The notes beneath the pieces were generated by a model, which saw only the letters and a program-made list of their open reading frames with translations, was not told the origin of the DNA and did not search any database. Below, piece by piece: positions 8,215 to 16,010 of a stretch of 64,000 bases of DNA. The stretch spans positions 1 to 64,000 of the forward strand of contig JARFTV010000011.1 of assembly GCA_029289325.1 (NCBI GenBank), given 5' to 3'. The first letter of the stretch is position 1. Each line of letters opens with the position of its first letter. The position numbers were made by a program, and so were the translations under genes. This stretch comes from Alphaproteobacteria bacterium (GTDB taxonomy: Bacteria > Pseudomonadota > Alphaproteobacteria > Rhodobacterales > Rhodobacteraceae).

Positions 8215-9544
8215 AACCGAAGTCGCCATCCTTGGCGCAGGCCCCGCAGGGATCGCTGCGGCCTGTGGTCTTGTGTCTGCCGGGGTGGAGGTTACCCTGA
8301 TCGACGCAGGCACTCCCCTTACCCCCCGGGTGGAGAGCCTGCCCCAAAGCGGCCTCGCGCTGGCCGAAAGCCTTGGACTTGCCGACGCCATCGCTACCGC
8401 CACACTCGGCCAGGCACGGGAGATGCGGATGCACTGGCGCGTCAGCCCCGAGCGGCGCGTGTTCGGCGTCGAGGCGCCCCTGCTTCTTGACCGGATTCTC
8501 CTGCACCGCGCACTTGGCAGCGCAGTCACTGGCCTCCGGCGGATCACCGCCCGCGCCCGGATCCTCGGGCCCGAGGGGGGCCGGCCCCGCGTCCGGGTTG
8601 GGGACTGCATCCTGACTGCCCGGATCATCCTTGACGCGCGGTGCCGCGCGGCCCAACGGTCGCGCGCGGGTCTGGTGGCCCTGGCCTTCGTGGGACGGCA
8701 GGCCGATCGCGCCCTTCCCGCGATGGAGATCGAGGCGCTGGCGGCGGGGGGGCTGTGGGCCTCGACCTTGCCGGACGGTCGGGTCTCGGGACAGCTCTTC
8801 CTACCCGCCGCCACGCTGGCCGGACTCGACCGCCAGGCGCGCCATGGGCTCTTGCATCGGCATCTCGCGGCGATCTTTCCGGACATGGTGCTACGGCCGG
8901 GCGCAGTTGCCCCGGCTATGCTGACGGCCGTCGATGATCCAGTCGCGGGACCCGGCCTGCTCCGACTGGGCGATGCCGCGCTGGCCCGGGATCCGATCGC
9001 CTCGCATGGCCTGATACACGCCTTGCGCAGCGGCGGGCAGGCGGCGGTGGCGGTCGCCACACTTCTTGACCCGGCCTGCGACCCGCAGGCGGCGCTGGCC
9101 TTCCTGCGCGACCGACATCGCCGCGCGTTTGTCGCGGCCCAGGCCGCCACCGCCAGGGCTTATGCTGACCAATCGCGGCTCCGCTCACCCTTCTGGGAGG
9201 GTGAGGCCCCTGCCCTGCCCACCCAGCCCCAGCCCTGGCCGTCGCTCTCCCGCCCGCTGACGCTGGCCGCCCCACTGCGGCAGGTGCCAGTGCTGGAGCC
9301 CGACCGGATCCGCTGGGCGCACGGGCTTTGGCTGGAAACCAGCGGCGAGGCGGTTCCCCGCCTTGGTCCGATCTCGGCACCGGCGCTGGCCCAGCTGCTA
9401 ACGCCACCCGCGCCGCTGACGGAACTCTCCGCGAGGCTGGAACGTGCCGTCGGTCAGGCGGTGGCCCAAGCGATCCTCCGGCGCCTCCTCGATGAGGGCG
9501 CGCTGGCCTCCCTGACTCAGCCCGAGGTCGCCAGAAGCGCCTGA
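8201..9544 (+). CDS. LodB/QhpG-like FAD-dependent oxidoreductase
   Basis: VAILGAGPAGIAAACGLVSAGVEVTLIDAG Rossmann motif; LGDAALARDPIASHGL resembles the FAD-binding GDAA motif of halogenase/monooxygenase families; in operon with LodA-like ORFs. Confidence 0.75.
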   Translation: MGRAETEVAILGAGPAGIAAACGLVSAGVEVTLIDAGTPLTPRVESLPQSGLALAESLGLADAIATATLGQAREMRMHWRVSPERRVFGVEAPLLLDRILLHRALGSAVTGLRRITARARILGPEGGRPRVRVGDCILTARIILDARCRAAQRSRAGLVALAFVGRQADRALPAMEIEALAAGGLWASTLPDGRVSGQLFLPAATLAGLDRQARHGLLHRHLAAIFPDMVLRPGAVAPAMLTAVDDPVAGPGLLRLGDAALARDPIASHGLIHALRSGGQAAVAVATLLDPACDPQAALAFLRDRHRRAFVAAQAATARAYADQSRLRSPFWEGEAPALPTQPQPWPSLSRPLTLAAPLRQVPVLEPDRIRWAHGLWLETSGEAVPRLGPISAPALAQLLTPPAPLTELSARLERAVGQAVAQAILRRLLDEGALASLTQPEVARSA

Positions 9545-12500
9545 GAGCGCCGGTCGTCCCAGCCCCCGTCGACCGAGATGATCCGCCCGCGCAAAAGCCG
9601 CAGCAGCGCAATTGGCTCTGGCGAGGGGTCCAGCTCGACAAGATCGCAGCCGATGCGCAGCGCCAACATCCGCGCCCCGCTGGCCTCGGCCATCTGGAGG
9701 GCGGCGGCAAGCTGCCGCTGCGCGGCATCCCGCTTGCCCTCGGCCACCAGCACCTTCGCCCGCAGGCGCAGCAGCTCGGGGCGCATCCACGTCTCGCCCG
9801 TACTGTCTTGCAAGGCCTCCGCCTGATCCAATGCCCGCGCGGCCGCGTCGATATCGCCCGCGCGCAGGAAAAGGCTTGCCATCAGCGCGCCGGTCAGCGG
9901 GCCGTAGTTGTAGGGATTGAACCGCCGGAACGCGACATCGGCCGCCTGAAGCTCTTCCAGCGCGGTGGCATTGGGCGGATCGGACTGCGCCAGAAGATGG
10001 GCCACCTTGCCGAAAAGAACGCCCGCGCCCTGCATCGCCGGCAGCCCGTGCCGCGCGCTCACCTCTTCGGCCTCGGCCGCGCAGGCGATTGCCGTTGTGG
10101 TGTCCTGTGTAAGCGTGCCCAACATGGCCCGGAAGGCAAGCGCCTGGGCAAGCGAGTGGGTATGGGCGATCCGGCGCGAATGATCGACGGAAAAGGCACT
10201 GATACGCTCGGCTTCGACCGGGTCACCCTTCGACCAGAGGGTGAAGGACAGGAAGGCTGCGCAGATTTCAGCGTGGTCATAGCCGTGGACATGCGCCAGC
10301 TGCAGATGTTCGGCCTCGTCATAGCTGCCCAACGCCTGGCGAAGAAGGCTTGCCGCCTCGTCCAGCGCACCCGTATGGAAGGCCACCACGCCAAGACCGC
10401 GATCGCCGATCATGCGAAAGGTGCGGTCCTGCGACAGTTCCGCCGTCTCGCGCAGCCTTGCCGCCCACTCGCCCGCCGCCGGATAGTCGGACCGGACCAG
10501 AGCATGGGCGTAAAGCCCATTCAGCGCGATCATCTCGCTGCGCCTTTCGCCAAGCGCCTGCGCCAGCTCCAGCACCTGCCTCCCTAGTACGCCCGCTTCA
10601 TCCGAGGCGATGCCAAGCCGCGCGCGGCTTATTGATGCCTGGCCGACCAGCGCGCGCAGGCGAAGCAGTTCATGCGCCCGAGTCCGCTTCAGAAGATCAA
10701 GCGAGCCAATGGCCTGCCGAAGGAAATGCTCCGCTTCGATCAGGGCAGAGCGTGAGAGCGCCTGTTCCCCCGCCACCAGCGCCAGCGGCGCTGCGGTCAC
10801 GTGATCCTCGGCCTGGGCCGCGTGCCAGGCCAGAAGCCCGGGGCGCAGTCGGCTGATCTCGGGTTGGCTTTCGATCAACGCGCCGTAGACCGCTTGGTGA
10901 AGCGCCTTGCGGGTGGATTTCACCAAGCGCTCATACCCAACCTCGCGGTAGAGCGCATGTTGGAACCGCAGGCGGCGCCCGGGCCCTTGACCGGACTGCG
11001 CGATGATCCCGTTGGCCAGCAGCTCGGCCAGGGCAGCGTCGAGGTTCCCAGAGGCAAAACCAAGGGCGTGGGACAGCGTCGCCACATCGGTCGGTTCGTC
11101 GAACACCGCTAGCACCGCGACCGCCTGACGGCCAAGTTGCAGCCGATCCAACCGCCCCGCAATGCTTTCGTAGATCGAGGCAGGCACCTGAAAGGCCTCG
11201 CGCAAGGCGGCATCGTCCTGCCCCTCGACCGACCGCGCCAGCGCTTCCAGCATCAGGGGATTGCCATCGCTCCGGGTGATGATCGCCTCGGCGATACTGT
11301 CGGGTAGCCGGCGGCCCTTCAGGTGATGCGCCAGCACCTCGCTGGCTGCCGAAGGTTCCAGCGCCACGACCGCGAGGTCGAGATGTCGCGGATCACCGGG
11401 CCAGAGCGTCCGCTCCTCATGGCGGGAGGTGGCGACAATCAGCACACCCCGCTCCGGCAGATGGGCGGCACACAGGGAAAGTAGTTCGCGCGTAGAGGCA
11501 TCGGCCCAATGCAGGTCCTCGACCGCGACCAGACGGGGACCACCCCCAACAAGAAAGCGCGCAAGCACAGAAAGCAGTCGCGCACGTCGTTCGGTCGCCG
11601 ATCCGGCGGCGCCGAAGGGCTCGGCCAGGTCCAGAAGCGAGGCGATGGACTTAAAATCATTCTCTTCGACCTCACCCAGCAGGGCTCGCAGCGAAGACAG
11701 CCGTGCCTCGGACGAGGTGGCGCCGGTCTCGGCCAACAGGGCCTCGAGCAGTTGGACGACCGGGCGCAGCGGGGTGTGGCTGGCCACGGCAGAACAGGCC
11801 AGACGCAGGACTTGGGCGCCATCGGCCTCGGCCCGCGCGGTGATCTCGTTCAACAGCGTGGACTTGCCGATCCCTGCCTCTCCCGACAGCAGAGCCAGGG
11901 CCGATTGTCGACTGCGCGCGCTTGTCCAGGCGTCGGCCAGAAGGTCGCTTTCCCGCCGATGGGCGCTGCGCAGGACCTCGACGTCTGGCGGCGACGGTCG
12001 CGGCGGCGCTTCCCCCGACGGCAGTGCCTGCCAGACCTGCTCCGGCGCGTCAAAGCCCTTGAGCCGGGCGTCGGGCAGCCGAAGGAAGCCGCTGGCCGAA
12101 CCGACCAGTTCATGCGTAGCCTCATCCACCACAACCGTGCCAGGTGCCGCCAGCGCCTGCAGCCGCGCGGCCCGGTTGACGGCGGGGCCGATGATCTGGA
12201 CCCCTTGGCCTGGGGTCGGGACCTCGGTCCGGCCTACCACGGTCTGACCGTTGGCAATGCCGATCCGCGTAGCGACCGGGATCTGGTGCCCATCCGCCAT
12301 GCGGTGCGACATCCCGGTCAGATCGGCCTGCAGCGCCAGCGCCGCTGCGACAGCGCGCTCTGCATCGCTGCCAAGGCTGACGGGATAGCCGAACAGCGCG
12401 ACGATCCCGTCACCAAGCAGGGCGGCAATATGGCCGCCAAGCGGTTCGACCGCCTGCCGGGCGGCAGCATAATACCGTTCAAGGATCGACCGGACATCGT

Positions 12501-12822
12501 CAGGATCGATGCGCACGGACAGTTCGGTGAAGCCGATCAGATCGCTGAAAAGGACGGTAAGTCGCCGCTGCTCGAACCCTGCAGCCAGAGGCACCGCTCC
12601 CGGCCCGGTCTTGAGGCGGTCGGTGAGCTTGCGGCGCTGGCCAAGCGTCAGGCCAAGCTCGCGCAGATCGCTGTCGGACAGGGACCACAACACCGACCCG
12701 TCGATATCCTCAGCCGCGAAACGGGGCGCAAGATGGGCAAGCCCGATGCTGCGAAGCGTAGTCTCGACCTCGGGACAGATTTGGCGCGATTGGGTTGCCC
12801 GATTTTCGACACATTGTTCCAT
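9517..12822 (-). CDS. SAM domain - class III adenylate/guanylate cyclase - AAA ATPase - TPR-like protein
   Basis: LTVLFSDLIGFTELS, LGDGIVALFGYP and VNRAARLQ cyclase motifs; P-loop GEAGIGKST; N-terminal SAM-like IGLAHLAPRFAAEDIDGSVLWSLSDSDLRELGL. Confidence 0.88.
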   Translation of the reverse strand: MEQCVENRATQSRQICPEVETTLRSIGLAHLAPRFAAEDIDGSVLWSLSDSDLRELGLTLGQRRKLTDRLKTGPGAVPLAAGFEQRRLTVLFSDLIGFTELSVRIDPDDVRSILERYYAAARQAVEPLGGHIAALLGDGIVALFGYPVSLGSDAERAVAAALALQADLTGMSHRMADGHQIPVATRIGIANGQTVVGRTEVPTPGQGVQIIGPAVNRAARLQALAAPGTVVVDEATHELVGSASGFLRLPDARLKGFDAPEQVWQALPSGEAPPRPSPPDVEVLRSAHRRESDLLADAWTSARSRQSALALLSGEAGIGKSTLLNEITARAEADGAQVLRLACSAVASHTPLRPVVQLLEALLAETGATSSEARLSSLRALLGEVEENDFKSIASLLDLAEPFGAAGSATERRARLLSVLARFLVGGGPRLVAVEDLHWADASTRELLSLCAAHLPERGVLIVATSRHEERTLWPGDPRHLDLAVVALEPSAASEVLAHHLKGRRLPDSIAEAIITRSDGNPLMLEALARSVEGQDDAALREAFQVPASIYESIAGRLDRLQLGRQAVAVLAVFDEPTDVATLSHALGFASGNLDAALAELLANGIIAQSGQGPGRRLRFQHALYREVGYERLVKSTRKALHQAVYGALIESQPEISRLRPGLLAWHAAQAEDHVTAAPLALVAGEQALSRSALIEAEHFLRQAIGSLDLLKRTRAHELLRLRALVGQASISRARLGIASDEAGVLGRQVLELAQALGERRSEMIALNGLYAHALVRSDYPAAGEWAARLRETAELSQDRTFRMIGDRGLGVVAFHTGALDEAASLLRQALGSYDEAEHLQLAHVHGYDHAEICAAFLSFTLWSKGDPVEAERISAFSVDHSRRIAHTHSLAQALAFRAMLGTLTQDTTTAIACAAEAEEVSARHGLPAMQGAGVLFGKVAHLLAQSDPPNATALEELQAADVAFRRFNPYNYGPLTGALMASLFLRAGDIDAAARALDQAEALQDSTGETWMRPELLRLRAKVLVAEGKRDAAQRQLAAALQMAEASGARMLALRIGCDLVELDPSPEPIALLRLLRGRIISVDGGWDDRRSQALLATSG

Positions 12823-12978
12823 AATGGCCTGACTATGGAACAAATCACGCTCAGGTAAACCGTAATCGGTCCGCGAAAGGCCGGCAATGCGCCAGATACC
12901 CGCTGACAGCAGAAGCGTTGCCCCGGCAGACAACCACGAGTTACCGCCATCTGGTCAGCACTGGATTTCCTTTAAGAA

Positions 12979-13016
12979 TCGGACACACCCTGAAGGGTCC
13001 GACGCTGCGTGTCGGA
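12979..13016. terminator. Two overlapping hairpins downstream of nasA (candidate terminator)
   Basis: TCGG-ACAC-ACCC-TGAA-GGGT-CCGA (12979-13002) and TCCGAC-GCTGCGT-GTCGGA (12998-13016) share TCCGA; minus strand continues TTCTT. Confidence 0.5.
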
Positions 13017-13043
13017 AGGGCGGACGTGGCTTCTCAAGAAAAC

Positions 13044-15668
13044 TCACTCGGCAGCTTCGCGGTGGCTGTGACGGTGGATCAGGGCGGCTAGTTCCGGACG
13101 GCAGGATCCGCAATTGGTGCCTGCACCAAGGGCCTTGCCCAAGGCCCGAACGCTGGGCGAAGTGCCGTCTGCGAGGGAGCGGAGGATAGTATTCAATCCC
13201 ACATTCAGGCAGGCGCAGATCGTAGGGCCAGGATCGGGCTGATCGATTCCGGGCCGCCCGGCGAGAGGTCTCTCAGCCAACTTTCCCAGTAAACCCGCCA
13301 GATAGCTCCGGGCCAGCAGAACCGGCTCGGTCGAGATGAAGATGGCGCCCTGAAGGAGCCCATTTTCGGTGAAGGCAAACCGTTGCAGACCGCGCGCTCG
13401 GTCTGACAGGGCAACGGTCGGTTCCGTGCCGAACAACGCACCGACCCAGTCGGTCCAGTCGGCTGGGGCAGCCATGCCTGCAAGCTCCAGGTGCCAACCG
13501 CCCGCGGCCCGAGACTTCGCCCAATATTCGCAAGCCGGGTTAAGGTCATTGCGCGCCACGGCAAAAGCATACCATGCCGCCGGAAAAGGACGGATGGAGA
13601 CTGCGGCGGACTTGCTGGCCGGCTGACCCGAGACCGGGTCGGTAAGCGCCGGAACCAGCGCATCGACGCGGCCGGTGGGCGCCGTCTGGGCCGTCCAATG
13701 CATCGGTGCGAAAGGGTGGCCGGGGGCAACACGATCACTGAGAAGAACCCGCAGAATGGCGCTGCCATGGGGGCTCGTCACTTCCGCCAGCGTGGCGGGA
13801 CCCAGGCCACGGCACGCGGCATCCGCCGGATGGATCTCAAGGAACGGCTCGCCCAGGTGTTGCGACAGGCGCGGGGCAATGCCGGTTCGCGTCATCGTGT
13901 GCCACTGGTCGCGGATGCGCCCGGTATTCAGGCGGAAGGGATAGTCTGGCGTTGTAGCATCAGGCAGGCGAGCCACGACGGGCACCAGCCGCCCCCGCCC
14001 GTCCGGCGTGTGAAACCCCCCGTCGCCGAAGAACCGACGCGCGCTCGCCCTGCCGTGCGGCCAGGTGACAGGTTCAAGGTGGTCGTAATCGGCGTCGGTG
14101 AGACCCGAGATGTCGAAATCGCTGCCCAGTTCCGCTGCGAGCGCGGAAAGACGGGTGTACTCCCTGAAGATCTCCGCCGGCCCCGTCCAGTCGAAACCCT
14201 GAAAGCCCATTCGCCGCGCCACCTCGGCTAGTTGCCACCAGTCCGGCCGCGCCTGCCCCGGCGCGGGCAGAAAGGCGCGCTGCCGGCTGATCATGCGTTC
14301 GGAGTTAGTGACCGTCCCGTCCTTCTCGCCCCAGCCGGTTGCGGGCAGCAGAACATGCGCCAGCCGTGCAGTGTCGGTGTCAGCGCGGATGTCGCTGACC
14401 GCCAAGAAGTCGCAGGCAGCCAGCGCGCGAGCAACGCGGTCGGCTTCAGGCAATGTCACTGCCGGGTTGGTATGCAGGATCCACAGCGCCTTGATCCGAC
14501 CTTCCTCGACCGCACGGAACATGTCCACCGCCTTCAGGCCCGACCTCTCGGCTATGACAGGCGAGGCCCAGAACCCTTGCACCGCAGCGCGGTGGGCCGG
14601 GTTCTCGATCTCAAGGTGACAGGCCAGCATGTTGGCCAGCCCGCCCACCTCGCGCCCGCCCATGGCGTTGGGCTGCCCGGTCATCGAGAAGGGTCCCATG
14701 CCCAGCCGCCCGATCCGCCCTGTCAGAAGGTGGCAGTTCAAGATGGCGTTAACCTTGTCGGTCCCGCTCTCCGACTGATTGATGCCTTGAGAGTAGACGG
14801 TCACGACCTTTTCAGTCCCAGCCCAGAGGGTCAGGAACCGTTCCAAATCGGCGGGTGAAAGGCCGGTATCCCCGGCCCTACTGGCCCGCGCGGCCGTCAA
14901 GGCTGCATCGACGCCGGTGACATGCGGGGCGAAATCGGACGCCAGCAGCCCATGGTCATAAAGATGGCAGAGGAGCAGATTGAACAGGTGCCCGTCCGCC
15001 CCAGGCGCCAGCGGCAGATGAAGGTCCGCCCCCTCACAGGTAGCCGTCCAGCGCGGGTCAATGACGATGATCTTTGTTCCCCGCTCGGCTCGTGCCGCCA
15101 TCACTCGCTGATGCAGGACTGGATGACACCAGGCGAGGTTCGAGCCCACCAGCACGACCAGATCGGCAAGCTCCAGATCTTCATACTGCCCGGGCACCGT
15201 GTCCGACCCGAAGGCACGCCGATGCCCCGCCACGCTTGAGGCCATGCAGAGCCGCGAATTGGTGTCGATATTGGCGCTTCCAATGAAGCCTTTCATCAGC
15301 TTGTTGGCCACATAATAATCCTCGGTCAGGAACTGCCCCGAGACATAAAGCGCCACCGAATCCGGCCCGTGCCTGGCGATGGTCTGCGCAAACCGCTCCG
15401 CGATCAGGTCCAGCGCCTGACTCCAGCCGACTTCGGCGCCACCGATCAGTGGAGCCATAAGCCGCCCTGTGGTTGTCACCGTCTCGGCCAATGCCGCGCC
15501 CTTGATGCAGATCCGCCCGCGGTTGGCCGGATGGTCGGGGTCGCCCATGATCGTCACGCCGCCCTTGCCGTCCGACGCGGCCACCACCCCGCAGCCCACG
15601 CCGCAATAGGGGCAGGTCGTACGGACAGTCGTCTCCAAATGGGTGCGGGTTGAGGCTTGGCCAATCAT
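13044..15668 (-). CDS. nasA: Assimilatory nitrate reductase catalytic subunit with C-terminal BFD-type [2Fe-2S] domain
   Basis: CPYCGVGCGV N-terminal Fe-S motif, molybdopterin oxidoreductase sequence, C-terminal CACLNVG...GTNCGSCRPEL. Confidence 0.93.
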   Translation of the reverse strand: MIGQASTRTHLETTVRTTCPYCGVGCGVVAASDGKGGVTIMGDPDHPANRGRICIKGAALAETVTTTGRLMAPLIGGAEVGWSQALDLIAERFAQTIARHGPDSVALYVSGQFLTEDYYVANKLMKGFIGSANIDTNSRLCMASSVAGHRRAFGSDTVPGQYEDLELADLVVLVGSNLAWCHPVLHQRVMAARAERGTKIIVIDPRWTATCEGADLHLPLAPGADGHLFNLLLCHLYDHGLLASDFAPHVTGVDAALTAARASRAGDTGLSPADLERFLTLWAGTEKVVTVYSQGINQSESGTDKVNAILNCHLLTGRIGRLGMGPFSMTGQPNAMGGREVGGLANMLACHLEIENPAHRAAVQGFWASPVIAERSGLKAVDMFRAVEEGRIKALWILHTNPAVTLPEADRVARALAACDFLAVSDIRADTDTARLAHVLLPATGWGEKDGTVTNSERMISRQRAFLPAPGQARPDWWQLAEVARRMGFQGFDWTGPAEIFREYTRLSALAAELGSDFDISGLTDADYDHLEPVTWPHGRASARRFFGDGGFHTPDGRGRLVPVVARLPDATTPDYPFRLNTGRIRDQWHTMTRTGIAPRLSQHLGEPFLEIHPADAACRGLGPATLAEVTSPHGSAILRVLLSDRVAPGHPFAPMHWTAQTAPTGRVDALVPALTDPVSGQPASKSAAVSIRPFPAAWYAFAVARNDLNPACEYWAKSRAAGGWHLELAGMAAPADWTDWVGALFGTEPTVALSDRARGLQRFAFTENGLLQGAIFISTEPVLLARSYLAGLLGKLAERPLAGRPGIDQPDPGPTICACLNVGLNTILRSLADGTSPSVRALGKALGAGTNCGSCRPELAALIHRHSHREAAE

Positions 15669-15997
15669 GCCGCTGAGCGCCGAGCCATAAAGTCCGCATC
15701 CAAGTACACCCTCCCGCTTTCGACCCTGGCGGCATAGGTGGCAACCCTCGCCTCATCGCCACCTTGCGCGAGGCCGGTGGCAAGATCGAAGACCATCCCG
15801 TGCAGCGGACAGGTGACCTGAGCGCCATGCACGATCCCTTCAGACAAAGGTCCGCCCTTGTGCGGGCAGCGGTCGTCCAGCGCAAAAACCCGGTCGTCGG
15901 CGATGCGAAAAATTGCGATGCAGCCCTGCGGCGTCCTCACCACCCGGGCGCCGTCACGCGGGATGTCGTCAAGGGCTGCGACGTCGATCATGGTCAT
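15665..15997 (-). CDS. nirD: Nitrite reductase small subunit, Rieske-like
   Basis: CPHKGGPLSEGIVHGAQVTCPLHGMVFDLATG; start trimmed to MTMIDVAALDDIP. Confidence 0.92.
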   Translation of the reverse strand: MTMIDVAALDDIPRDGARVVRTPQGCIAIFRIADDRVFALDDRCPHKGGPLSEGIVHGAQVTCPLHGMVFDLATGLAQGGDEARVATYAARVESGRVYLDADFMARRSAA

Positions 15998-16010
15998 GTT
16001 GTGGCCCTCC

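Noticed and set aside
7363-9150. 595-aa minus-strand ORF opposite the radical SAM and LodB-like genes
   Set aside because: Low-complexity Arg/Ala/Ser/Pro-rich shadow ORF typical of GC-rich DNA; the sense-strand frames carry clear enzyme motifs.
11509-12858. 449-aa plus-strand ORF opposite the cyclase
   Set aside because: Antisense of a well-supported cyclase/ATPase CDS; composition typical of shadow ORFs.
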